Source: Gnetum montanum (taxonomy: Eukaryota > Streptophyta > Gnetopsida > Gnetales > Gnetaceae). Taken from it: a DNA stretch of 64,000 nucleotides. The notes below the pieces were generated by a model. That model worked only from the letters and a program-made list of their open reading frames with translations, searched no databases and was not told the DNA's origin. Positions within the stretch are counted from its first letter, which is position 1, and each line of letters starts with the position of its first letter. The DNA lies in assembly GCA_015680685.1 (NCBI GenBank), contig MNCI01001041.1:91729-155728 (forward strand). Reading direction: 5' to 3'. This document shows, piece after piece, positions 54,090-64,000 of the stretch. The translations under genes and the position numbers were made by a program.

Positions 54090-54926
54090 ACTCCGAATGT
54101 TATGACTAAAGAAATTAATGTGAAATATGAGTTAAAGTGAGTAGCCTCGTGTCCTCAATTGTGCCAAACTGAATTATATGGTCCTCTAGCTTCTTCAAAG
54201 TCCTATCTCGTAATTTTCGAGATTGAAGAAATTTTTGATGATGAACTACCTGATGCTTTTGATCATCCCATGATTCCTGATCTTAATGAGTTTCCTCTAG
54301 AATTAGGAAAACCTCCTCAAGTGTTATCTCATAATAAGTATGGAGATCAGTATGTTTACCCTCTAATGCCTATTGGTGATTTGTATGATGATGAAAGCCC
54401 TAGTCCATTTAAAGAAGAAGATCGACGCCTTCTTCAGGAAGTAGCTAAAGGAAAGAAGCGTGTTTATGATGAGCATGTTGCAGTGGTTTATGATGAAGCT
54501 ACAGAAGCACAGGTACAAGAAGAAGAAGATAGAAATTTTTGTTTACAAGTTTTTAATATGTTAGTTCAAACTGCAATAGAAGATGAAGATGCCTTTTTAG
54601 TGGACAATAATGATAGTCATATAGATGATGATGAGCTCTTTGGGCCAAATCCTTTGCAACAAAATCCTAGAATTTTAATGCTACGGTCTAGCAGTGTTAG
54701 TCTGGAAAATGATGAAAAAGGAAAAGCAGTAGTGCAAGGTGAAATGTCGACTAATCAGCAAGCTATTTTCAGTTCTCTGAAGAATTATTTAAAAAGAAAT
54801 ATATATCTTTGGATATATGTATATTACAATCACTTTGAAGTTCGAACACCCCCTCCATTTTTATATTCTTTTACTTTTGCTTATTTTTATTTTATAATCA
54901 ACATTAATAACCCTTATTTCTCTTAA
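54090..54926 (+). pseudogene. Acidic ORF downstream of the pararetroviral primer site
   Basis: A 255-codon open stretch (54159-54926), the longest in the window. It is strongly acidic: FEIEEIFDDELPDAFDHPM, then DLYDDESPSPFKEEDRRLL, a charged middle and a DSHIDDDELFGPNPL segment. After about residue 205 (near 54780) composition changes to hydrophobic and aromatic (IYLWIYVYY, FLYSFTFAYFYFI), probably host or other sequence read through by chance. No movement-protein or capsid motif recognised. Position after the primer site suggests a viral first ORF. Confidence 0.5.
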
Positions 54927-54929
54927 GCT

Positions 54930-55372
54930 AGATAGGCTATAAGGATGGTGGTGGCCCTAGTACTTTATTAATTTTCAAATTTATATCTACTAAGTTACCA
55001 AATAACTACACTTTACACTTCAAACAAATCATACTTATTCTGCCCATATTAATGAACATTGAAATAATACATGAACATAAATCTAAACAATCTCAAACTT
55101 TATTACTAATTATGAATTGTGTCAAGAACAATCCGCTCAAGTAAAGAGGCTATACAACTATAATTCACCACACTATGAACATTCACAACTAAGTTAAAGA
55201 AAACAAACTATAAAAATTTCATTAAGGGTTAGCAAAAAAACATCTCCCTTGACACAACATTGGATTTGTATTTATAGGCATGACCATGGGCCACTACATC
55301 ATGTATTGAACAATATCATAGATACGATATTGTAATTGTTGACATGAAATGTTTTATCAATAAGGATCATCA
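54930..55372 (-). repeat. Diverged LTR fragment (related family)
   Basis: The layout matches the family LTRs on the minus strand: GTTACCAAATAACTACACTT, a region with AAGTAAAGAGGCTATACAAC, TATA-like sequence near 55270-55285 and the end GGATCATCA at 55364-55372. It is followed by CCCAAAAGCTCAATGCTCAT in place of the polypurine tract region. The left part is missing. Confidence 0.5.
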
Positions 55373-56724
55373 CCCAAAAGCTCAATGCTCATCTCACCAA
55401 GGCAAAGTCCTAAGAAGGCAATGGATAAACAAACACCTAACCTCGTTAAATTGGCTACACTCAAGCTTAAACATAGATCTTATAACCAAGTTGACCATAA
55501 AAATAATAACATCAATAACTTTTCATAGGATCATCACCCAAAGCCTCAATGCTCATTTGACTAGAGAAGGTCCTAGAAAAGTCAATTGATATACAAAAGC
55601 TAAATTTTTAAAGTAAATATTATAATTAGAACAAAAAACCTAGCTCATCCTTCACTAACTATGTAACTCATGACAATGCAACCATCCCACATCCTTCATA
55701 AAGCACTTACCTTAATTATGTATAAATTGAAATGATCCAAATGGAATATTTTACTTAGGTATATTTTCTTTTTTCTTCTTACCCACTATATTAGCATAAA
55801 GCTTTTGGAACATAGTAAATAAAAGCACTCTTCTACAATATTTCTCTTCAATTTTGTATTTTATATGCAATGTTACTTGCATTTCTTCATTGAATAAGCT
55901 CAACATATTATGGTGCTCAAATCCAATAAATTTTAAATGAGCTCATCTTCATACAATAATATGAAATCTCATCTTAAGCTAGGTCATCAATTAAGAATTT
56001 ATTCCTACACATTATCAACATCTTTACATTGAACCATGGCATAAAGTAAACATCATTTTTTATTTAATTTCCTATACTTTTCTTCTTGATTTTCTACATC
56101 ATCATCTTAATTCCCTCATATTGATTTGATTTCATTCAAAAACCTAAGAATTTATTTATCAGATATTACTCTTAGAATAATTTTCTCAATTCCTTCTACC
56201 TAATTTTTGTTGTGAAACTAAAATTTTATTTCATTAAAAAACCCCTTTAAATACAAGATGTTTTTATAAAAATACAAAATTGATAACTGTTTAGATCCAA
56301 GTAAAGATATTAAAATTCATAATCCAATACTAGTCCATCTAATTTCACTGATTCCACCTAGCTTCTTAGCTAGTCATCCGTTTGGCAAGGACACCTACCA
56401 ATACAAGGAAGTTCACATAACTCTCAACCAAACAATAGGGAAAACTACAAATAACAAGTTTGAGTGTCCCACTATCACCTATGATAGCTAACACCCCACA
56501 TGGAAATCAATGTTTTAACACCTCCAACTACTACCCCACATGAAGAGTGCAAAACCATATAATAAAACACATTTTAATGACAAATGCAAGAAGTTTCAAC
56601 CCATATGTGGCAAAGGATGCTTACGCAAATGCACAAGTTAAAATCACACGCACACACAAATTCACAATGCTAGTGTCTACATAATAACACCATGGGAGGA
56701 CACTAGCTTAAAGGTGTTAAACAC
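55373..56724 (-). other. 3' region of a diverged LTR element, left part
   Basis: No coding domain recognised, AT-rich. A duplicated segment (AGGATCATCACCCAAAAGCT at 55363 and its like at 55528) repeats the LTR end. It is split from 62883-64000 by the Tat element, whose CCTCC duplication lies at 56725-56729. Confidence 0.45.
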
Positions 56725-56745
56725 CCTCCTGAAACACCACTAATT

Positions 56746-57584
56746 TCATGACCTCAATGTTGCCACTATAAAAGATGATTTCCCATTACCTAGCATTGAT
56801 CAACTTATTGAAACAACTGATGGGCATGCGCTATTGTCCTTCATGGATGGATTTTCAGGATACAATCAAATAAGAATCAATCTAGAACATCAACTTAGAA
56901 CAACTTTCATGACACCTTGGGGCACATTCTGTTATACGATGATGCCATTTGGTCTTAAAAATGCAGGTGCCACATATCAGCAAGCAATGACATACATATT
57001 TAGTGATTACATGTTCAATTTGCTCAATGATTATGTTGATGATAGCAGTCAAATCTAAAACAACTGAACAACATGTAAAAAATCTACACATAGTGCTTAA
57101 ACATTGTCTCAAATATGACCTTAGGCTCAACCCAAAAAAGTGTGTCTTTGATGTTAAAACAGGAAAAATGCTTGGTTTCCTAGTTTCCGAAACACAGATA
57201 CGAGTAGACCCTGATAAGGTTAAAGCAATAACCAATATGCAACCACCAAGAAACCTTACCGAACTATGGGGCCTCCAAGGTAGACTGCAATTCATCAGAC
57301 ACTTTATTGAAAGGTTGACGGATAAGTTGAGTCCTATACAACATCTATTACGAAAGAATGTCCATTTCCAATGGACTCAACAATGCCAAGAAGCGTTCGA
57401 GAACATAAAACAAGAGTTGGCTCAACTACCAACTGTTTATTCTCCGCAAAGTGAGAAACCTTTCTACATCTATCTTGCAACTTCTGGTTCCTCCATTGCA
57501 TCCATGCTTTGTCAAAAACGTCAAGATGGAGCCAAGATCCCTATATATTATCTAAGCCATTCATTAATCGCTTATGAACAATGA
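56746..57584 (+). pseudogene. Reverse transcriptase and first RNase H start (Tat element)
   Basis: Ty3 RT from about residue 60 of the domain: KDDFPLPSIDQLIETTDG, LLSFMDGFSGYNQIRINLE (motif A Asp), TPWGTFCYTMMPFGLKNAGA, and YVDD at 57032-57043 (motif C). A single frameshift directly after YVDD moves to the frame 57003-57584 (193 codons). That frame carries LRLNPKKCVFDVKTGKMLGF, the thumb, and the FYIYLATSGSSIASML start of RNase H. The palm residues are intact, so the frameshift and missing fingers are the main defects. Confidence 0.9.
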
Positions 57585-57905
57585 TACAACGACGTAGAAA
57601 AATTATGCCTCACCCTCGTCTTCTCCTTGAGGAAATGGTGGCATTAATTCTTCTGTAATCAAGTTTACATCATTTGCAAGGATAATGTTCTCTGTGCCAT
57701 CACTAATAACATCTATGAGTCAAATAGGTTAGCTAGGTGGAAAGCGATGATCGTAGAGTTTGACTTGCACTATGTCGCTTAATCTTCCACAAAAGGTCAA
57801 GCAATAGTCCCGCAACTAACCGTCTCACCAACGTACAATCAAATGACAATAAACCCCGAATTCCTAGATGAGAATGTTAATAGTATAGACACCATACCTG
57901 ATAAC
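57585..57905 (+). pseudogene. RNase H, C-terminal part, and linker (Tat element)
   Basis: Same frame as the preceding stretch with TGA/TAG/TAA interruptions: YNDVEKLCLTLVFSLRKWWH (Glu motif), NRLARWKAMIVEFDLHYVA. A linker leads to the second RNase H. Conventional Ty3 RNase H appears partially decayed here. Confidence 0.75.
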
Positions 57906-57914
57906 TATAAGGCA

Positions 57915-58375
57915 ATCCTCTACTTCGATGGAGCCTCAACCTCTTGAGGAGGAAGCGCTACGGCCATTTTGACATATCCATCTAGAGAAATCCAACCCTT
58001 CGCCTACCACTTAACCTTTCCTTGCACCAATAACATGACAAAATACGAAGGTCTTCTTAGAGGCCTTCAAGCAGTGCTAACTTTAGGAATCTCACGCCTT
58101 GTAGTTCGAGGAGATTCGCAATTAGTCATTAATCAGGTCATTGAGGTTTACTCATGCAAGGCTCTCCATTTACAACTGTATTGTGATTTGACCAAACATT
58201 TGGTAAGGAAACTAGTAGAAGTGAATATACAACACATCCCTAGAAGCAAAAACATCATTGCTGATGCACTTGCTACACTAGCCTTAAACATAACACCCAA
58301 AATGTTCCATGCATTGCCAAGCTCTATAACAAGTTGCACTAAACCTATAATTAATACTGTGATGAAATACCTGTA
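57915..58375 (+). pseudogene. Second (archaeal-type) RNase H of the Tat element
   Basis: A separate RNase H fold between the Ty3 RNase H and integrase, open 57969-58376. YFDGAS at about 57921-57938 (first Asp), TKYEGLLRGLQAVLTLGI (Glu), LVVRGDSQLVINQVIE (Asp) and KNIIADALATLA (last Asp): all four acidic positions are present. One TGA lies near 57945. Among Ty3 elements a dual RNase H is characteristic of the Tat/Ogre group, which is why this element is placed there. It stays in frame with the upstream RNase H. Confidence 0.85.
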
Positions 58376-58559
58376 GCATCTGTTGGTACAACACATGCAA
58401 TAGAATGGTACGATGACATAAAAGAGTATCTTCTAAGAGGCAAACCTCCACAATATTTGACAAATGCTCAAAAAGACACCGTACGGAAATGTTCCTGCAA
58501 ATATGCATTAATAGGAGACACCTTGTGTCATAAATCGTATGAAGGAATTCTGCTAATAG

Positions 58560-59640
58560 GCGTTAGTAGCATTGACGGTTAAACGATTATAGAACAAATC
58601 CACGAAGGACTTTTTAGAGGACACATAGCACCTAAAGCAATGGCAACAAAGATTAGACGCTTAGGTTACTACTGGCCACACATGGAGTACGATTGCATCT
58701 CCAAGGTAAGAATGTGTGACATTTGCCAAAATCATGGTAATCTAATACATGTGCCACCTAGCGAACTACATATAGCACAAATCACATGGCCATTCCAAAA
58801 ATGGGATTTAGACTTAATTTGACCAATAACACCATCATCTTTAGCAGGATAGCTTTATTATCACTGCAACTGAATATTTCACAAAGTGGGTAGAAGCTTT
58901 TTCCCTTAGTAAGGCCACCTCAAAACACACTTGCACTTTCATAATAGAAAATATCATGACTCATTTTGGAATTCCAATGACCATCGTTACCGACAATGGG
59001 CCACAGTTCAGTAGTGTAGATACTAAAAGCTTCTATGAAAGTCTGGGTATTAAACATGCATTTTCATCACCTTACTACCCACAGAGCAATGGTCAAGTGG
59101 AGGCTACAAACAAAATTGTCATCATGGTGCTCAAAAAAATGCTAAATCAAAGTAAGAAACAATGGCATGAATAATTGGTCTATGCATTGTGGGCATATCG
59201 AACAACACATCAAACATCCACAGGTAAAACTCCATATAGTCTTGTATATGGACCTGAAGCTATTTTACCTTTAGAATTGCACGTTCCCTATTGCGGATTG
59301 CTCTCTCCAGCCTCCTTGATGAACATCAAAACAATGAATTGCGCATTGTTGACCTCGATTCGGTAGAAGAGGAACATGTACAAATGCTTGATCAAATTGA
59401 ATGCTACCAAAAATAGCAGAGGCAAAGGCACATACACGATCTCCATAAACGCCTGATCAAAGAAGGAGATCTAGTCCTTAAGACCACCCGTGAACATCTA
59501 GATAAATTTTCAACCAATTGGGAAGGGCCTTACTTAGTCATCAAGGCATACAATAATGGAGCATTCAAACTTGCTGACATGGAAGGAAATGAGTTCGCTA
59601 ATCCTACAAACCACTTGTACTTGAAATGGTACTATGTTTG
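58560..59640 (+). pseudogene. Integrase (Tat element)
   Basis: Zinc-binding region: HEGLFRGH near 58600 and MCDICQNHGN near 58708-58738. Core: WDLDLI (first Asp, about 58803-58820), IVTDNGPQF (second Asp, near 58984-59010), QSNGQVEATNK (Glu, near 59082-59115); the D-D-E triad is complete. [20 protein letters not shown] and a C-terminal WEGPYLVIKAYNNGAFKLAD block follow, ending at a TGA about 59641. Two frameshifts (near 58830-58950 and 58400-58600) and several stops disrupt it. This is the only integrase in the window with all catalytic residues. Confidence 0.9.
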
Positions 59641-59652
59641 ACAAACTTGAGG

Positions 59653-59880
59653 CACAGAGTAGTCCTGGAATCATGACTTAAAACTGATACCACAGAGTAG
59701 TCCTGGCATCATGACTTAAAACTAATACCACATAGCAATCTTGGCATCATGAGTTAAAACTGATACCATAGAGTAGTCCTAGCATCATGACTTAAAACTG
59801 ATACCACAGAGCAGTCCTGGCATCATGACTTAAAACTGATACCACAGAAAATGTTCTAGAGTCATGACAATAAACCAACA
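59653..59880 (+). repeat. 38-bp tandem repeat after integrase (Tat element)
   Basis: Five clear 38-bp units starting CACAGAGTAGTCCTGGCATC at 59653, 59691, 59729, 59767 and 59805, plus a diverged sixth. Looser versions of TATGAC...TAAACT continue to about 60110. It begins 11 bp after the integrase stop. Confidence 0.9.
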
Positions 59881-60110
59881 CCATAGAGTTGCGTCCGGTA
59901 TGACACTAAACTGCCACATCTATCCACCATGACATAAAACTAACACCTAGAGTTCGCTAAGACTATAATCTGGTTTGCCTCTTTACAGTCTACTATGACT
60001 ATAGACTAGTAATGCACCATCTGCTATGACGCTAAACTAGCATTGTCCAAGGGTTACGATGTGAAACTAACCTACAATAGTCCACTAAAACTATAAACTG
60101 GCAACATCAT

Positions 60111-61257
60111 CAATGACCAGGCAAAATCTTGAACAGATGTGTCGTTGCAATTGGTTGTACATGTTCCACAAAGACTTACTGCATGATTTGTCTCATGGAT
60201 ACTAATTCTATTTGCTTTGAAAATTTCCTGTGGTAACTCCATCTCCTTGTTTCAAGTGCTTAGCTGACCATTTCATTTGTGTTTTTCTTGTCTTCTTGGA
60301 GTTGTGTTTGCAGGATGACACTCTTAAGGCATTCGTACATAGATGCACTTCATCATGAAGACAATGTATCACATTCTTCCTGATGCACATAATTGGGTTA
60401 ATCAATTCATTCATAAGTACATTCACAACTCCCAATGCATTCCCTATTTTCCCGTCATGCTCCCTTATCCTATCCAATTACACCTCCTTGATACATTCCA
60501 CTCAACTCAAAACTCTTGATACACTGTTGCACACTGTGACTCTCTAAGCAGTTGCGACACAAAACACAGTACACAGTACATGATGCAAAATGCAAGCACT
60601 CAAACATGAGCACGGCACAAAAAAGTAAGCTCTTTCAAAAAGACCCAAAAGAAGAAACAAAAAAAATAGAAATAAAGAAGAAAAAAACGAGAAACAATAA
60701 AAAAAAGAAAGCGAACAAAAGGGTCAAAGAGCAAGATGAACGGAAAAGGTCTTCATGACCCCGTTGATATCATGAACAAAAGACTATTAGCCATTCTCAT
60801 ACAAGCCCCAGGTGAGAAGGCAACTGTCTTGAAAAATAGTTACACTTGTGTCTCAAAGAGACCATGATTGTACACCATCACATTGCTTTGGCTGTTTACA
60901 ATGGGCCTTGTAAACACTCTATAAAAGTCCCGTTTCTCCAAAGAATGCACCTCCTAAGTCTTGGCTCCAAGTCTGCTGAAAACCTGGCTATTGACAAGGA
61001 CCAATGACACAACCTATTCACATGAGAGCATTCCTCTCCCAGAATTCTAACAGCAGTTATCACCCTTGATCAATTCCTAACTTCCCCTGGTTACAATTCC
61101 TTGCATCTTGAACCACATTCCCTCAATCCCATGTACTTCTGGACATGGTGCGATGACATCCGGCAAAGGGCTAACGGTTAATGTTGGTACTTGGTTGTTC
61201 ATGGTGTTTTGCACTTCTTTGTCGATGCCTCTCAGGTGGATTCCTCTAGATGTCAAC
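60111..61257 (+). other. 3' untranslated region of the Tat element
   Basis: No coding domain recognised. An A/G-rich stretch at about 60625-60750 is typical of the region before the 3' LTR in large Ty3 elements. Confidence 0.6.
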
Positions 61258-61270
61258 AAAGAGGGCCCAA
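61258..61270 (+). other. Polypurine tract (Tat element)
   Basis: AAAGAGGGCCCAA immediately before the 3' LTR start TGAAACACC. Confidence 0.75.
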
Positions 61271-62877
61271 TGAAACACCACTAATTTTGGCCTAGCACAT
61301 TGAAATGGAAACAACTCAAGCCCTTTCAAAGTTTTGAAGATAAAATTCGGCTAAGGCATGGCATTCATGGTGATTTGGAATGCACACATGCTGGATGTTG
61401 TGGTCACGCTGCAGCGTGACCTTCAGTGTGACCAACTTTCAAAAACTTCAAATAGCCTCAAAACCAACTCAGAATGACTTGATTTCGAACGTGTAGGTCA
61501 TCCTCGGGCATCCTCAGGCTCAGCATCTGCAACCTCCGACTTCATCTTCTAGAATCTCTAGATTTTAAGTCAAAAATTACAAGTTTTTACAGCTGATGCT
61601 GCAAGTCACGCTGGAAGTCACGCTGCAATGTGACCACAACATGACCCACTCAAAAGTAGCTAGTGTGACCTACTCAAAACCACTCAAATCCAAGCTCAAA
61701 TTCCAGATTCCAGAGTTAAACACATTTAGGTAGCAAATCCAGCTTTCAGAATTCAAAAAATTGTGTCAAAAGGTCAAGTTTTCCTCACTTATGCTGAAGG
61801 TCACGCTAGGCATGAGTGCAACGTCCACATGCTAGACGCTCAGCACGCTAGGCACGCTCAATGCTGGACACATGCTCTAGGCGTGAGTGCAGCATGGCCA
61901 TACTCTGAAGACACATCAACTCACGTTGGAAGCCTTGGTCAAACAAAGATGCCTCAAACAGCCTCAAATCAACATCTCGACATTCTACAGGACTCAATCC
62001 ATGGTCAAGCGAGCCAAGTCAAGTTTCTCTTGTTGTACATCTCATTGTAAATCCCCATTTGTAGGCATGTCAAGCCCTCACAGTCTTAACTAAGTGTACT
62101 TTCATGGGCTTGAGTAACCCACGAGCTGTAAAAAGCAATGTACATGGTCAAGAACGTAGCTTGCTGACACACATCCAACTCGTGCATAACTGTCCACTGG
62201 ACACGTGTCACTAGATCTGCTTTACTCTCATCTCCCAGCCATTGATCCCATTTTTGAATTCTGCACCTAAGCCCGGCCCAACCCTATAAATACCCTGTCA
62301 ATTCACATGAACCAGGTGGGAAAACAAGAAACATTGGCAATTTTGAAAAACATATGGAATCAGCAATCCTTGGGCGCTTAGCACACATGACTCCTAGCAT
62401 CCAAGTACTTCTCACATACATCACATCACATCATCACCTCGCGTCACATCACCCAGGGCTAGGTGTTTGACCTACCACTCACCTGTGCAGCTACGTTTTG
62501 ACCGGTGCATACCTTTTTCTAAGCAATACAATTTTAGTTCGTTTTGTCAACCAATCATTATTTCCATTTACTCTGCTTTATATTTAGTCTATGTTTTGTT
62601 TACTTTCTACTTTGCTTATATTTTGTTTGCGATCCTGTTTACATTTTGCACGTCTTGATCACGTTTTAAGACACTGTTTACGATAACCCAGTGCTAACCA
62701 TAGCTTACGCTCGGGGAAGTCCTTGGTTGATTTGTGTGCAAAGCATCCAAAGCACTTTGCCTTCGTTCCTTTTTCTAACTTGCCCTTAAGCGAAGGTAGG
62801 GTCAGTTGTGCCTGTCCAACGATCTTTCGGTGTCTGTTTTTCATTCCAGCCTTACACTGATGATTTAGGTCAGTACA
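61271..62877 (+). repeat. 3' LTR of the Tat element
   Basis: 1607 bp, TGAAACACCACTAATTTTGG... to GTCAGTACA; homologous to the solo LTR 48776-50484. It contains U3 modules, a perfect 20-bp palindrome GGTCACGCTGCAGCGTGACC at 61402-61421, and a TATA box at 62285-62292. Confidence 0.9.
62285..62292 (+). promoter_or_regulatory. TATA box of the Tat 3' LTR
   Basis: TATAAATA followed by CC, matching 49963-49970 in the solo LTR. Confidence 0.65.
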
Positions 62878-62882
62878 CCTCC

Positions 62883-64000
62883 CAAAGATGTTAAAATGTC
62901 ATTTTTATGCTTGGAAAGTAGTTCAACCTTTGCTTTCCTCTCATGCATATGTTTTACTTGAAGATTTAAGTCATTGTAGCAATTGCTAAAAATCTAACAA
63001 TTTGTTGTACCTGTAACCTTTCTTTGGATGGATATTTTCTCTATATGAACCTTGCCTAGTAAGTTAAAAGAAATGATAACCAAATAAAACCTATCAACTA
63101 AATCATAAAGGTCCAAAAGAAATGTAAGATATGAAAAAATATAATCCAAATCTTTCAAATGTTGACAAGGATTAATAGGATCTTTAACCAAAGAGCCAAA
63201 ATTTTCTTCAAACCCAATCCTATGAAATGTTAAATAATAATCTACCATTAATAGCAAGTTATAATTTTCAAGGAGAGAGATCATTAAACAAAACAGCAAA
63301 AGATATTTAGACAATGAACCTTGATCACTATTTTATTATTACGTACTTGACATTAATACATGAAAACCTTCCAAGCCCCAATCACCAGTTCAATCAATCC
63401 CCTAGAATCCATTTGCAGTTTTTAAAGACATGCATTACTATCTACTAATCAACATTAATAAAATGAATGTAAAATCAATTTAAAAATCTACATAGAATAA
63501 TAAACTAGCTAAAAGGATATCTCCCAAAAGCTCAATGCTCATCCAAAAAAGGATGAGGATGCATAGGAAGTTGATGTTCAAATTCGAATGTTCATCCACA
63601 AAAGGATGCATGGGAAACTGATGTTCAAACCTGTTTTAAGAAATATGCACCTTCCCATCACTCTTATCTATCACTTCAAAAATCACGAATAAGAAATTAT
63701 GTATAAGTTTTAAAATCTTAGTAATGCCTCTCCCATCACTCCTGGAATAATAAATTGTGTATTGAGCTTAAAAACCTTGGCAATCAAAAAAGTGTCTTTA
63801 ATAATTAGTTTATTTTTCCCATCAAGATATCATGTATAAAATAAATAATTTATAATAGCTCTACCGCTCAGCTGCATTCACTACTGAACAATGCAGATCA
63901 AAATATTACTAGCGCCAACAAATGCAATAATTCCTATAAATTTTTTTTTGATTTCTTAAAATTAAGTAAAACAAAATAACCACTTTCAAATGATTCCAAA
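62883..64000 (-). other. 3' region of a diverged LTR element, right part
   Basis: Continuation of 55373-56724 beyond the Tat insertion. A 106-codon minus-strand open stretch (62994-63314; FHRIGFEENFGSLVKDPINP) has no recognised family. CCCAAAAGCTCAATGCTCAT at about 63523 repeats the motif at 55373, and two copies of an AAAGGATG...TGATGTTCAAA unit follow (63543-63640). AT-rich, no other feature seen to the window end. Confidence 0.4.

Larger units (their letters stand above)
48046..54926 (+). mobile_element. Endogenous pararetrovirus relic (caulimovirid-like)
   Basis: Plus-strand viral gene order: Cys/His zinc knuckle and acidic region, aspartic protease, RT, RNase H, C-terminal extension, then a TATA promoter (53255-53262), a leader of about 500 bp, an initiator-Met primer site (53769-53780), and downstream ORFs. 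A promoter-leader-primer order downstream of RNase H is what a circular pararetroviral genome gives. No LTRs of its own were found. The RT carries RNHAEVKRGKVRM, FMPFGLKNAP and YIDDF, the style of caulimovirids. Movement-protein and most capsid sequence is not seen. A Tat-family solo LTR interrupts it. The right boundary (54780-54926) is uncertain. Confidence 0.75.
56730..62877 (+). mobile_element. Tat-lineage Ty3 element with collapsed 5' half
   Basis: Plus strand, flanked by perfect duplications CCTCC (56725-56729 and 62878-62882). Its left end keeps only the first 17-20 bp of the LTR (TGAAACACCACTAATTTC, 56730-56747), joined directly to RT coding sequence. The rest of the 5' LTR, primer site, gag and protease are deleted. 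RT, RNase H, a second archaeal-type RNase H, integrase, a repeat-rich 3' region, polypurine tract and 3' LTR follow. The extra RNase H is the hallmark of the Tat lineage. Confidence 0.9.

Noticed and set aside
54159-54926. Host protein-coding gene (longest open frame, 255 codons)
   Set aside because: No introns, no recognised domain, the composition shifts abruptly after about residue 205, and it lies directly downstream of the viral primer site.
62994-63314. Minus-strand 106-codon ORF as an env-like or gag gene
   Set aside because: No motif recognised and no neighbouring domain supports it; left as unassigned within the element 3' region.

Overview
This window looks like intergenic DNA from a conifer or other gymnosperm. 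It is AT-rich, with no host gene, rRNA or tRNA gene that I can support. Almost all of it is old retroelements nested inside each other. Two elements point to a gymnosperm: a Penelope-like retroelement (PLE, the type reported from conifers as Dryad elements), and a caulimovirid-like endogenous pararetrovirus (such relics have been described from gymnosperms). No reading frame appears intact. Most in-frame stops are TAG or TAA at positions where relatives or context suggest Gln, as expected from long-term decay of methylated cytosines.

Layout. 1-1684: the 5' end (gag leader, tRNA-Asp primer site, LTR) of a minus-strand Athila-like Ty3 element, here called Z. 1740-2490: a plus-strand remnant of the accessory ORF (ORF3) of the same superfamily. 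2491-6283: a minus-strand Ty1/copia element with both LTRs and a broken pol. 6284-8786: low-copy-looking DNA with a near-perfect hairpin and a tRNA-like SINE head. 8787-8991 and 33593-33690: two pieces of an older LTR (W) split by element B. 8992-33592: Athila-like element B, with perfect ATAAT target-site duplications. B is itself split by a non-autonomous LTR element (9422-11876), by non-autonomous relative A (12557-19390), and by a PLE with a hammerhead-ribozyme-like end (about 26640-28790) that replaces its RT core. 33691-46234: Athila-like element C, the most complete family member (gag-PR-RT-RH-IN-ORF3), lacking most of its 5' LTR.

46235-47977: a putative LTR with an initiator-Met primer site, then sequence I cannot assign. 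48046-about 54926: the pararetrovirus relic in viral order (zinc knuckle, protease, RT, RNase H, C-terminal extension, TATA promoter, leader, tRNA-Met primer site, downstream ORFs). It is interrupted by a Tat-family solo LTR (48776-50484, TSD ACAAG). 54930-64000: a diverged LTR and its 3' region, interrupted by a plus-strand Tat-lineage Ty3 element (56730-62877, TSD CCTCC). That element keeps a dual RNase H, integrase and 3' LTR but has lost its 5' LTR body, gag and protease.

Recurring architecture. Elements A, B, C and Z share LTRs beginning TGATGAG and ending CTCATCA (or close variants), a tRNA-Asp-like primer site, and gag starting about 115-155 bp inside the LTR. B and C also carry, between integrase and ORF3, a TATA-plus-GATGCATCGA module resembling their own LTR U3. 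This suggests a dedicated promoter for ORF3. Element A lacks RT, integrase, ORF3 and this module together, so it looks like a non-autonomous derivative.
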